From: Pseudomonas lini
Lineage (GTDB): Bacteria > Pseudomonadota > Gammaproteobacteria > Pseudomonadales > Pseudomonadaceae
Direction: 5' to 3'
Assembly (NCBI RefSeq): GCF_001042905.1
Contig: NZ_JYLB01000010.1
Location: 62,001 to 126,000, forward strand
Length of the DNA: 64,000 bases
Shown: piece by piece, positions 52,296 to 60,327 of the stretch
Layout of the letters: each line of letters begins with the position of its first letter
Position numbering within the stretch: the stretch's first letter is position 1
Translations under genes and position numbers: made by a program
The notes under the pieces: model-generated
Database searches by the model: none
Seen by the model: the letters and a program-made list of their open reading frames with translations, nothing else
Told to the model about the DNA's origin: nothing

Positions 52296-52877
52296 ATGTC
52301 AATCGGACTTTTTCATACCCGCCTCAACGTCAGCAATCACCTGCTGGGCGCACCGGTTTTAACCCTGGACCTGCTGGTGGACACCGTAAAGAAAAAAGTC
52401 AGCGGGATTGCCAGTATTTACCAAAGCACCTACCCACCCCTCAACTTCCGTGCCCGTGTATGGGGTGAGTACGCCGAGGTCAAACTGGTGCCGACCGCCG
52501 AAAGCCACATCATCCTCACCCTGGCCGGCAGCCCGAGTGGCCCTCTCAGCCAGATCGCTCAGACCTTCGGTTTGAAAGGCATTTTGGGCGGCGATTGGGC
52601 GAGCGGTTATGCCGACTACAAGTACCAGGAACAGGGCGTCTGGCACTACGTGAAACACGCAGCGGTCAGCCAGGCTCCCGTTATTGTGCGCCCAGAGCAT
52701 CCGCACCATGCGGTGCCACTCTACGCCGTCGCGGTACAGCAAGCGCAAACCAGCGGTGACCTGGCGCAACTGAAGGCCGTGGTCAGCCAGGGTGAACAGC
52801 AACTGGCCCACAGCGGTGCGCTGCGCAATGCGCTGGACCAGCTGAACGTTGAAATCGCCCGGCTGGAGGCTCGCTAA
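52296..52877 (+). CDS. DUF1842-DUF1843 protein with Y-X10-GDL motif
   Basis: A 193-residue paralogue of the preceding gene: DUF1842 at about residues 4-122 (VWGEYAEVKLVPT, GGDWASGYADYKYQ), a shorter linker with HPHHAV, then DUF1843 with Y143, ten residues and GDL 154-156 (LYAVAVQQAQTSGDLAQLK). The tail LNVEIARLEAR matches the other two copies. AAGGGAG precedes the ATG. Third likely substrate; a REP pair separates it from the maturase gene. Confidence 0.87.
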   Translation: MSIGLFHTRLNVSNHLLGAPVLTLDLLVDTVKKKVSGIASIYQSTYPPLNFRARVWGEYAEVKLVPTAESHIILTLAGSPSGPLSQIAQTFGLKGILGGDWASGYADYKYQEQGVWHYVKHAAVSQAPVIVRPEHPHHAVPLYAVAVQQAQTSGDLAQLKAVVSQGEQQLAHSGALRNALDQLNVEIARLEAR

Positions 52878-52911
52878 CCCCGGGGAATACGGGTCAGGTA
52901 CGCGCAATCCA

Positions 52912-53001
52912 TGTGGGAGCGGGCTTGCTCGCGAAGGCGGCAGCACAGTCAATATTGATGTCGCCTGACACACCGCTTTCGCGAGCAAGCCCGCTCCCAC
53001 A
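52912..53001. repeat. REP pair, GTGGGAGCGGGCTTGCTCGCGA family
   Basis: Inverted REP copies between the last Y-X10-GDL gene and the radical SAM gene. On mRNA this could protect the abundant substrate transcript and lower maturase expression. Confidence 0.9.
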
Positions 53002-53135
53002 GGGTTCCGCGTTTAACTGACTGGCCCGGCTCATTTCAATAACAAAAGGTAAATCCGGTCGCGCCACTGCCCCAAGGAAGGCGCGAACACTTCGATGGAT
53101 TCGTGCCGCGCACGCGTTGTGCGCAAGGATTTTCC

Positions 53136-54599
53136 ATGTCAGACAGTCGCCCTGCCCGCTACCTCAGTGAAACCGACCTCAAACGCTACGTGCCAGTGCA
53201 TGTGGTCTGGGAAATCACCCTGGCCTGCGATCTCAAATGCCTGCATTGCGGCTCACGCGCCGGCCATCGACGCCCCGACGAATTGAACACCCGGGAATGC
53301 CTGGACGTTATCGATTCCCTGGCGGCCCTCGGCACCCGCGAGATCACCTTGATCGGCGGTGAAGCCTATTTACGCAAGGACTGGACGCAACTGATCCAGG
53401 CCATCCACGATCACGGCATGTATTGCGCCATACAAACCGGTGGACGCAACCTGACACCGGCGAAAATGCAGGCCGCGGTGGATGCCGGGCTCAATGGCGT
53501 CGGTGTTTCACTGGATGGATTGGCCCCGCTGCATGACGCGGTGCGCAATGTTCCAGGCTCGTTCGACAAGGCGGTAGACACCTTGCGACGAGCCAAACAG
53601 TCCGGACTTTCGGTGAGCGTCAACACCCAAATCGGCGCGGCCACGTTGCCCGATCTGCCTGAGCTGATGGACCTGATTATCGGCCTCGGCGCCACGCACT
53701 GGCAGATCCAGCTGACGGTCGCGATGGGCAATGCCGTCGATCACCCGGAGCTGTTATTGCAGCCGTATCAACTGCTGGAAGTGATGCCGTTGCTGGCGCG
53801 TTTGTATCGCGAAGGCGTCGACCGCGGCCTGCTGATGAACGTGGGCAACAACATTGGTTACTACGGTCCTTATGAACACATGTGGCGTGGTTTCGGCGAC
53901 GAGCGCGTGCACTGGAGTGGCTGCGCCGCCGGCCAGACCGTGCTGGCACTGGAAGCCGACGGCACCGTCAAGGGTTGCCCGTCATTGGCAACGGTGGGGT
54001 TTTCAGGCGGCAACGTACGCACCATGAGCCTGCACGATATCTGGCACTACAGCGAAGGTATGCACTTTGGCCGACTGCGCGGCGTCGAAGACCTGTGGGG
54101 TTACTGCCGAAGCTGTTACTACAACGACGTCTGCCGTGGCGGCTGCACCTGGACTTCGCACTCCCTGCTCGGCAAACCCGGCAACAACCCCTACTGCCAT
54201 TACCGCGCGCTGGACCTGCAAAAACGCGGGCTGCGCGAGCGCATCGTCAAACTCGAAGACGCGGCAAAGACCTCCTTCGCCGTCGGGCGTTTTGACCTGA
54301 TCACCGAACGCATCGACACCGGCGAGAAGGTCAGCAGCGTCAGCGACAGCGGCCAGGTGATCAAACTGGCCTGGGCAAACCAGGGCCAGAAATCACCGGA
54401 CGAAGGACGTATTCCACCGCAACTGGCGCTGTGTCGTGGCTGCTTGCAGTACATCCATGCGCACGAAGTGACCTGCCCTCACTGTGACGCCGATGTCGCC
54501 GCCGCAGAAGCCGTGCACCAGACAGACCGTGCGCGGCAACAAGCGATTATCAACACTCTGACTGGCCTGCTGGGTATGCCGCAAAATACCTTGATGTAA
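53136..54599 (+). CDS. Radical SAM/SPASM maturase associated with Y-X10-GDL proteins
   Basis: A 487-residue radical SAM enzyme. The SAM-cluster motif is C31-x3-C35-x2-C38 (ACDLKCLHCGS), and IGGEAYLR is the GGE motif. The SPASM region has GCAAGQTVLALEADGTVKGC and CRSCYYNDVCRGGC, enough Cys for two auxiliary [4Fe-4S] clusters. A further C-terminal zinc ribbon is visible: C433, C436, C447 and C450. I recall this as TIGR03913, 'Y_X(10)_GDL-associated'. It would modify the three proteins encoded upstream; the chemistry is unknown. AAGGA precedes the ATG at 53136. Confidence 0.9.
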   Translation: MSDSRPARYLSETDLKRYVPVHVVWEITLACDLKCLHCGSRAGHRRPDELNTRECLDVIDSLAALGTREITLIGGEAYLRKDWTQLIQAIHDHGMYCAIQTGGRNLTPAKMQAAVDAGLNGVGVSLDGLAPLHDAVRNVPGSFDKAVDTLRRAKQSGLSVSVNTQIGAATLPDLPELMDLIIGLGATHWQIQLTVAMGNAVDHPELLLQPYQLLEVMPLLARLYREGVDRGLLMNVGNNIGYYGPYEHMWRGFGDERVHWSGCAAGQTVLALEADGTVKGCPSLATVGFSGGNVRTMSLHDIWHYSEGMHFGRLRGVEDLWGYCRSCYYNDVCRGGCTWTSHSLLGKPGNNPYCHYRALDLQKRGLRERIVKLEDAAKTSFAVGRFDLITERIDTGEKVSSVSDSGQVIKLAWANQGQKSPDEGRIPPQLALCRGCLQYIHAHEVTCPHCDADVAAAEAVHQTDRARQQAIINTLTGLLGMPQNTLM

Positions 54600-54632
54600 G
54601 GGAGTAATGGCCAGTCAGTTAAGCGCAATCCA

Positions 54633-54722
54633 TGTGGGAGCGGGCTTGCTCGCGAAGACGGCGGCACAGTCAACATTGATGTCGCCTGACACACCGCTTT
54701 CGCGAGCAAGCCCGCTCCCACA
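54633..54722. repeat. REP pair, GTGGGAGCGGGCTTGCTCGCGA family
   Basis: Inverted REP copies between the convergent radical SAM and LysR genes, nearly identical in arms and spacer to the pair at 52912-53001. Confidence 0.9.
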
Positions 54723-54733
54723 GGTATCGCATC

Positions 54734-55663
54734 TTAACTGACGGGCATTTGCCAAGGCGGCCCATCCGCAAATCTGGCCTCCAGCCATTCCTTGAAGGCC
54801 ATGAGCGTTGCCGGTGTGAACGCGGCGGATGCTCGCACCAGATAGATCCCGCCCTGGGCATCCAGGTCCCACTCCGGCAGAACGCGAACCATCTGGCCGT
54901 TGGCGATTTCCCGACTCATCAGCCACTCGCCAGCGCCCAAAATACCGACGCCGGCCTTGGCCGCGGCGAGCAACGCCTCGCCGTCGTTCGAGGTCAAGGT
55001 GCCCCTGGTGATGACCCTCTCCTGCCGATCGCCCTTCGACAAACGCCATTCAGGAAACGCCGCAAGGCCGGTAAAGCCCAGGCAGTTGTGCTCAGTCAGT
55101 TGTTTCGGACTGGCCGGTAAACCATGCTCCTCTATGTAACCCGGTGAAGCGCAGAGAATGCGGCGATGGTCGCTGAGCTTCTTCGCGACGAGGCGGTTGT
55201 CGTTCAATTCGCCAATACGAATCGCCGCATCGAATCCTTCCGCAATGATGTCGACAACGCGATCGCTGTAATCCACCTCGACGGAGACCAGCGGATGAGC
55301 CGCCAGAAATTCCGGCAACATCGACGCCAGCCACAAGCGCCCCATCGCCGCAGGAAAAGCCAGGCGCAAGACGCCACGAACCTGCGCCGCGCCCAGTGAC
55401 GCTTCCTGCTCGGCCTCGATAATCAACCCCGTGGCAGAGCGCAGGCGTTCGACGAGACGGTTGCCGGCATCGGTCAACCGCACCTGTCGCGTCGTACGCT
55501 CCATCAATCGCACGCCCAAGCGCTTTTCCATGGCCGCCAGGCGCTTTGAAATCACCGTCGGATGGCGTTGCAGCAACCGTCCGGCGGCCACGAACGAATG
55601 CGCCGAGGCGACTGCAAGAAGCGCTGCAATTTCATCGATGTGGCGGCTGTCCAGTGGGTTCAC
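54734..55663 (-). CDS. LysR-family transcriptional regulator
   Basis: A 309-residue LTTR. N-terminal winged helix: LLAVASAHSFVAAGRLLQRHPTVISKRLAAMEKRLGVRL in pieces typical of the family, then a periplasmic-binding-like effector domain from about residue 92. It starts with GTG at 55661-55663. It follows the quinone oxidoreductase gene by 29 bases on the same strand, so the two are probably co-transcribed and related in function. Confidence 0.9.
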   Translation of the reverse strand: MNPLDSRHIDEIAALLAVASAHSFVAAGRLLQRHPTVISKRLAAMEKRLGVRLMERTTRQVRLTDAGNRLVERLRSATGLIIEAEQEASLGAAQVRGVLRLAFPAAMGRLWLASMLPEFLAAHPLVSVEVDYSDRVVDIIAEGFDAAIRIGELNDNRLVAKKLSDHRRILCASPGYIEEHGLPASPKQLTEHNCLGFTGLAAFPEWRLSKGDRQERVITRGTLTSNDGEALLAAAKAGVGILGAGEWLMSREIANGQMVRVLPEWDLDAQGGIYLVRASAAFTPATLMAFKEWLEARFADGPPWQMPVS

Positions 55664-55692
55664 AAAACACTCTTTTTTCAGATGACAGACGA

Positions 55693-56667
55693 TCAGGGCT
55701 TGAGGACGATCGCCCCGCGAGATTGCCCACCTTCCAGATCGGCATGGGCCCTGGCGACATCGGCCAATGCATAGCGGCCCCAGATGCCGGGCTTGATTAT
55801 GCCCGCCTCGACCGCAGCCAGTACATCATCGGCTCGTTGCCGGTATTCGGCGATATCCGTGGTGTGCGCGGCGAGTGAAGGACGGGTCAGGAACAACGAG
55901 CCCTTGGCATTGAGCGTGCCCAGTTCGACCGCCGTCGGCGCCCCGGAGGATGCCCCGAAAGACACCATCAACCCACGCGGTCGCAAGCAGTCGAGCGACG
56001 CTTCGAACGACACGCGCCCGATGGGATCGTAGACCACATCGGCCTTCTTGCCGTGGGTGATCTCCGCCACATCCCCGGCCAGTGTCTGGGCATTGAACAC
56101 CAGCACCGCATCGCAGCCCAGCGCCTTGGCGGTCTCGACACTCTCGGCCCGGGACACAATGCCGATGACAAAGGCCCCCAGGTGTTTGGCCCACGTCGCC
56201 ATGATCTGCCCGAGACCGCCCGCTACGCCATACAACACCAGGGTGGTGCCGGGGCCGACCGGATAAGTCGTCTTCAGCAAGTACTGCGCGGTAATGCCTT
56301 TGAACAACACCGCGGCGGCCTCTTCAGCCGTCAACGCGTCGGGAATCGGCACCAGCCGTTCGGCCGGAAACAGGCGCGCACTGGCGTAAGCGCCGATAGG
56401 CCCTGTTGCGTAGGCCACCCGATCACCCACCTTGACGTTGCTCACATTCGCGCCGATGGCGGCAACCCGGCCAGCGCCTTCAAGGCCCAGACCCGATGGC
56501 AATGGCAGCGGTACGGCGCCCTTGCGTTGACTCACATCGAGGAAGTTGACGCCAATCGCCTCCTGCTCCAGCCAGACTTCACCCGGCCCCGGCTCACGCG
56601 CCGGCACTTGCTCGATGGTCATCACCTCAGGTGCGCCGGTGTGTGCGATACGAACGACAGAAACCAT
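55693..56667 (-). CDS. Quinone oxidoreductase-like MDR protein
   Basis: A 324-residue zinc-independent medium-chain dehydrogenase (QorA type). NADPH motif VLYGVAGGLGQIMATWA, plus GVNFLDVSQRKG and PSGLGLEGAGRVAAIG near the N-terminus; no zinc-ligand Cys cluster. It would reduce quinones or enones with NADPH. GGAGT precedes the ATG. First of a two-gene unit with the LysR gene. Confidence 0.9.
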   Translation of the reverse strand: MVSVVRIAHTGAPEVMTIEQVPAREPGPGEVWLEQEAIGVNFLDVSQRKGAVPLPLPSGLGLEGAGRVAAIGANVSNVKVGDRVAYATGPIGAYASARLFPAERLVPIPDALTAEEAAAVLFKGITAQYLLKTTYPVGPGTTLVLYGVAGGLGQIMATWAKHLGAFVIGIVSRAESVETAKALGCDAVLVFNAQTLAGDVAEITHGKKADVVYDPIGRVSFEASLDCLRPRGLMVSFGASSGAPTAVELGTLNAKGSLFLTRPSLAAHTTDIAEYRQRADDVLAAVEAGIIKPGIWGRYALADVARAHADLEGGQSRGAIVLKP

Positions 56668-56751
56668 TGCCTGACTCCTTCACTTCAGCGCAGCCCATCT
56701 GCGCCATGTGCGGGAAGTATCGACATTCGATTTCACGTGAACAATACAGCT

Positions 56752-58173
56752 TCACTGCAGTTCATTACTGCATGCAGTGCAGCAGTGTGAAGCTCGCAGC
56801 GTCAGCGCGATTCCCAGTGCCAGGACGATCAACAGCGCGGCGACGGCAAACGTTATTCGCATACCGTTGGCGATGGCGGCGGGAGATGCCGTGGTGATGT
56901 CTGGCGTCGCCGAGGCAAAGGCAAACACCGCGCCCATGACCGAGGCGCCGGTGATCAGCCCGAGATTGCGCGACAGGCTGAGCATGCCGGCAATCACGCC
57001 GCGCTGGTCCGGACGGATGTCGGTCATGATCGCAGTGTTGTTGGCCGCCTGGAACAACGCGTAGCTGGCAGTGATCACTGCAATGGGCGCGAGGTAACCG
57101 AGGAGGCCGAAACCCGCTGGCATCATCGATAAAACGCCCGTGCCGAGTGCCATTGCGACGAGCCCGACGACGGTCATGCGTCGAGTGCCAAAACGGTCCA
57201 CCAGGCGACCGGCCGGCACCCCGGTCAGCGCAGCCACCAACGGGCCGACCGACAAGGCAAGGCCGACAAGGGCCGTGCCGAGGCCAAGCGCACCCGAAAG
57301 ATAAAACGGCCCGACCACCAGCGTCGCCATCATCACCGTCGAAACGAGCGTGCTCATGGCCAGGCTTGCGCTCAAACCCGGCTCCCGGAACAGCGCCAAT
57401 TTAATCAATGGCGAGGCAACCCTGGCTTCAACGAATATGAAAATCCCGGTGCCGACAACAGCTGTCAGCAGCAGCGCAATATTCAGCGGCCCCAGATCAC
57501 CGTACCCAATCGTCATCGCTAGCGCATACGCCGCGAGCGTCAGCGCCAGCAGCAACGTGCCTGCCTTGTCGAAACCCACCCGCCCTGTTTTCTCTCGCTG
57601 AGAATCCGCAGGCAAATAGCGATACGCCAGCCAAATATTCAGAATGCCCAGCGGCACGTTGATCAGAAAAATCGCCTGCCAGTCGAAGCCGGAAATCAAC
57701 ATCCCACCCAGCGACGGACCCAACGTGGTACCGATCGCCGACATCGTGCCGAGCAATCCCATGGCGCTGCCGGTCTGCGCTTTCGGCACCGTCTCACTGA
57801 CAAACGCCACGGTCAGCGCCAACATGATCGCGGCCCCGAGCCCCTGCACCGCCCGGGCGCCGATCAGCCACCAAAGCGACGGCGCGACACCACACGCCAG
57901 CGATGACAGGGTAAAAATGCCGATGCCCGCCAGCAGCAAACGCCGACGGCCGACGAGATCACCGAGTCGTCCAACGCTGACAATCAGCGTGGTGATCGCC
58001 AGCAAATATGCCAGAACGATCCACTGCACCTCCTGAAAGGAAGCATCGAACGCCTCGGCCAGTGTCGGCAAACCCGCGTTGGCGATGCTGGTGTCGAGTG
58101 AGGGCATCAACATCGACAGCGAAAGACTGGCGAGCGCCCAGCGGACCGAGCCTGATTGAGTGATGAGTTTCAT
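56752..58173 (-). CDS. MFS multidrug exporter, EmrB/QacA type
   Basis: A 473-residue major facilitator with 14 predicted membrane segments. Motif A is GRLGDLVGRRRLLLAG, motif C-like GTTLGPSLGGML lies in segment 5, and LDTSIANAGLPTLAEAF is the DHA2 signature in segment 1. The ATG at 58171-58173 was preferred to an upstream frame reaching 58248. The C-terminus ends SHCCTACSNELQ, a Cys-rich tail that is unusual. A divergent LysR gene probably controls it. Confidence 0.9.
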   Translation of the reverse strand: MKLITQSGSVRWALASLSLSMLMPSLDTSIANAGLPTLAEAFDASFQEVQWIVLAYLLAITTLIVSVGRLGDLVGRRRLLLAGIGIFTLSSLACGVAPSLWWLIGARAVQGLGAAIMLALTVAFVSETVPKAQTGSAMGLLGTMSAIGTTLGPSLGGMLISGFDWQAIFLINVPLGILNIWLAYRYLPADSQREKTGRVGFDKAGTLLLALTLAAYALAMTIGYGDLGPLNIALLLTAVVGTGIFIFVEARVASPLIKLALFREPGLSASLAMSTLVSTVMMATLVVGPFYLSGALGLGTALVGLALSVGPLVAALTGVPAGRLVDRFGTRRMTVVGLVAMALGTGVLSMMPAGFGLLGYLAPIAVITASYALFQAANNTAIMTDIRPDQRGVIAGMLSLSRNLGLITGASVMGAVFAFASATPDITTASPAAIANGMRITFAVAALLIVLALGIALTLRASHCCTACSNELQ

Positions 58174-58301
58174 GGTTGGCCACGTTTTGAAAGGTAGATC
58201 AGCAGCGTATGCCCGTGCGTGATATGGCGGAAGGCGCACCATTTGCACCTGATAGTTGCGTTTGACGCCATGTCATCCGCACGCCGTGCTAACGTTGAGA
58301 C

Positions 58302-59195
58302 ATGACGACTCCCGACCTGAATTTGCTGATTACCCTGGATGTGCTGCTCGCCGAAGGCAGCGTCGCGCGCGCCGCCCAACGACTGCGCCTGAGCCCTTCG
58401 GCCATGAGCCGGGCGCTGGCGCGATTGCGCGAAACGACGGGCGACCCGCTGCTGGTCCGGGCCGGACGTGGATTGGTGCCGACACCCCGAGCACTCGAAC
58501 TGCGCGAACAGGTCAGTCGTTTGGTGCAAGACGCCGAAGCCGTGTTACGCCCCGCCGAACAGCTCGACCTCAAGCAACTGGTGCGAACGTTCACGCTGCG
58601 CACCAGCGACGGTTTCGTCGAAAACTTCGGCCCGGCACTGATTGCCCGCGTGAGTGAACAAGCACCCGGCGTGCGCTTGCACTTTGTGCAGAAGCTGAAC
58701 AAGGACAGCGCCGCGCTTCGCGACGGTTCCGTCGACCTGGAAACCGGCGTAGTCGGCGGCACGACGAGCCCGGAAGTGCGCACCCGGGCGTTGTTCGAAG
58801 ATCGTTTCATCGGCGTCGTGCGCACGGGGCATCCGCTGAGCCAGGGCGAGGTCAGCGCCTCCCGCTATGCCGCTGGCGGGCACATCCTGGTCTCGCGGCG
58901 AGGGCTCGATAAGGGGCCGATGGATGAAGCCCTGGAAGTGCTGGGACTGGAGCGCGAGATCACCACCATCGTCGGCGGCTTTTCGGCCGCGCTGGCGCTG
59001 GCTCGCGCCTCGGACCTGATCGCCACCGTGCCCGCACAACACAGCCGAAACCTGCGCGCCGGGCTGCACAGTTTTGACCTTCCGTTCGAGCTGCCACCGA
59101 TCACCATTTCGATGCTCTGGCACCCGCGGATGGATGCCGATTCAGCGCATCGGTGGTTGCGTGAATGTGTTCGAGAGGTTTGTGCTCAGCCCTAG
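58302..59195 (+). CDS. LysR-family transcriptional regulator
   Basis: A 297-residue LTTR: helix-turn-helix near residues 17-40 (SVARAAQRLRLSPSAMSRAL), effector domain from about residue 90. It diverges from the MFS exporter across 128 bases. In that gap ATGGCG (58223-58228) and CGCCAT (58266-58271) form a spaced inverted repeat that may be part of the operator. Exporter control is inferred from the arrangement. Confidence 0.9.
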   Translation: MTTPDLNLLITLDVLLAEGSVARAAQRLRLSPSAMSRALARLRETTGDPLLVRAGRGLVPTPRALELREQVSRLVQDAEAVLRPAEQLDLKQLVRTFTLRTSDGFVENFGPALIARVSEQAPGVRLHFVQKLNKDSAALRDGSVDLETGVVGGTTSPEVRTRALFEDRFIGVVRTGHPLSQGEVSASRYAAGGHILVSRRGLDKGPMDEALEVLGLEREITTIVGGFSAALALARASDLIATVPAQHSRNLRAGLHSFDLPFELPPITISMLWHPRMDADSAHRWLRECVREVCAQP

Positions 59196-59212
59196 AGTTT
59201 CAGCTGACCGCT

Positions 59213-59389
59213 TCATTTTTTCTGCAGACCCTTCAACCGCAAACTCGCCCGCTGCACCGCCGCCATTTTTTCCGGACGCTTCATGCGCTTCCATTTTCTG
59301 ATGTCGTCCTTGGTGCGGCCACAACTGACACACAGCTCACCGCTCAGCTGGCAAATGGAAACACACGGATTTTCGATATCCTTGGCCAC
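59213..59389 (-). CDS. DUF1289 Cys-rich small protein
   Basis: A 58-residue protein: VAKDIENPCVSICQLSGELC begins it, and the four Cys (9, 13, 20, 23) are spaced as in DUF1289 (CxxxCxxxxxxCxxC), probably a metal or Fe-S site. KWKRMKRPEKMAAV is the family's basic helix. The start is a GTG at 59387-59389, three bases after the stop of the gene at 59393, so translation is probably coupled to it. The function is unknown. Confidence 0.85.
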   Translation of the reverse strand: MAKDIENPCVSICQLSGELCVSCGRTKDDIRKWKRMKRPEKMAAVQRASLRLKGLQKK

Positions 59390-59392
59390 GTT

Positions 59393-59764
59393 TCAACCCC
59401 GCGTCGAGCGCTTGGGCGCCAGGCGTTGCTGCCAGTTGCCGGCATTGGCGCGCTGACATTGTTCTTCAGAATCGAACTGCACATGGGCCGCTACCGGGCT
59501 GACGAGAACGTCCGCTTCACTTAACGCCACGGCCGTCAGTTCGACCATGCGCTCGCCCTGCCCGCTCGCCAGCGCCTGGTCTTTATTGGCCTGCGTATCG
59601 AAGACCCAGATCACCCGCAGGCTGGAAGGAAAGACCGCGTAATCGATTTCGTGGGTCAGCCAGCAGAACCCGACTATTTCCGCTTTGGCCGTTTCACACG
59701 CCTCGGTCAGGGTGGCGACCAGGCGACGTTCGATGTGTGCCTGATCGCGTTTGCTTAAAGACAT
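59393..59764 (-). CDS. Conserved hypothetical protein
   Basis: A 123-residue cytoplasmic protein I do not recognise by name. It begins MSLSKRDQAHIERRLVATLT and has no membrane segment; WLTHEIDYAVFPSSLRVIWV and SEADVLVSPVAAHVQFDSEE suggest an alpha/beta fold. AAGGA precedes the ATG at 59762-59764. It lies directly upstream of the DUF1289 gene, forming a two-gene unit. Confidence 0.75.
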   Translation of the reverse strand: MSLSKRDQAHIERRLVATLTEACETAKAEIVGFCWLTHEIDYAVFPSSLRVIWVFDTQANKDQALASGQGERMVELTAVALSEADVLVSPVAAHVQFDSEEQCQRANAGNWQQRLAPKRSTRG

Positions 59765-59853
59765 CGGGTAAGGGTCCTTGGGTGGGCGTCGATGGAAGGG
59801 ACTCATCATACGATACCGGGCTGATCCGAGCGTTGCTGTGTCTGTGCTGCCGT

Positions 59854-59946
59854 CTTCGCGGGCAAGCCTCGCTCCCACAGGTTTTGTGTCGTTTGCACAA
59901 TCGTGTTTCAACACAAAACCTGTGGGAGCGAGGCTTGCCCGCGAAG
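59854..59946. repeat. Long inverted REP pair, CTTCGCGGGCAAGCCTCGCTCCCACA variant
   Basis: Arms of 36 bases are perfectly complementary because the symmetry continues past the REP into AGGTTTTGTGT/ACACAAAACCT. The GCGAGGC variant differs from the common GCGGGC. Confidence 0.9.
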
Positions 59947-60327
59947 AGGCCCAAACACCCACCGCAAATCCCGGCCCTGGAAACGCCGCTGAAGAATATT
60001 GCGAGGTGCCAGATAAAAGAAAATGCCTATCACCCCCCAATACTCCACCTATTAGCTGACTGCTTTATAGGCGTCTAACCTTATTGAAGCGCTGGTGTAA
60101 GCCGGCCGGTTGAGACTTGATAAAAGATACGAATGAGTCAGAAGCGTACTAGGCTTGCCGTGGGCCACCGTATTGGCAACTCGATTGCTGCTCTCCAGAT
60201 TTCCCGTGTGACCACGACGATCGGTTGATCGAACGGCTGCAGCCTATGTCATTGATTTCGCTCGTCGCTATTGCGCGCCCACCCCGGGCCGGATAGCCGG
60301 ATGAATACGACCAAAGGTAGCGCACAC
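59947..60327. other. katG upstream region
   Basis: No gene. This stretch should contain the katG promoter. I looked for the ATAG-N7-CTAT pattern of OxyR sites and found none convincing; a palindrome CGATC-GGTT-GATCG (60219-60232 area) is the only clear symmetric sequence. Confidence 0.4.

Noticed and set aside
60041..60327. OxyR site upstream of katG
   Set aside because: No ATAG-N7-CTAT-N7-ATAG-N7-CTAT pattern or acceptable partial match was found.
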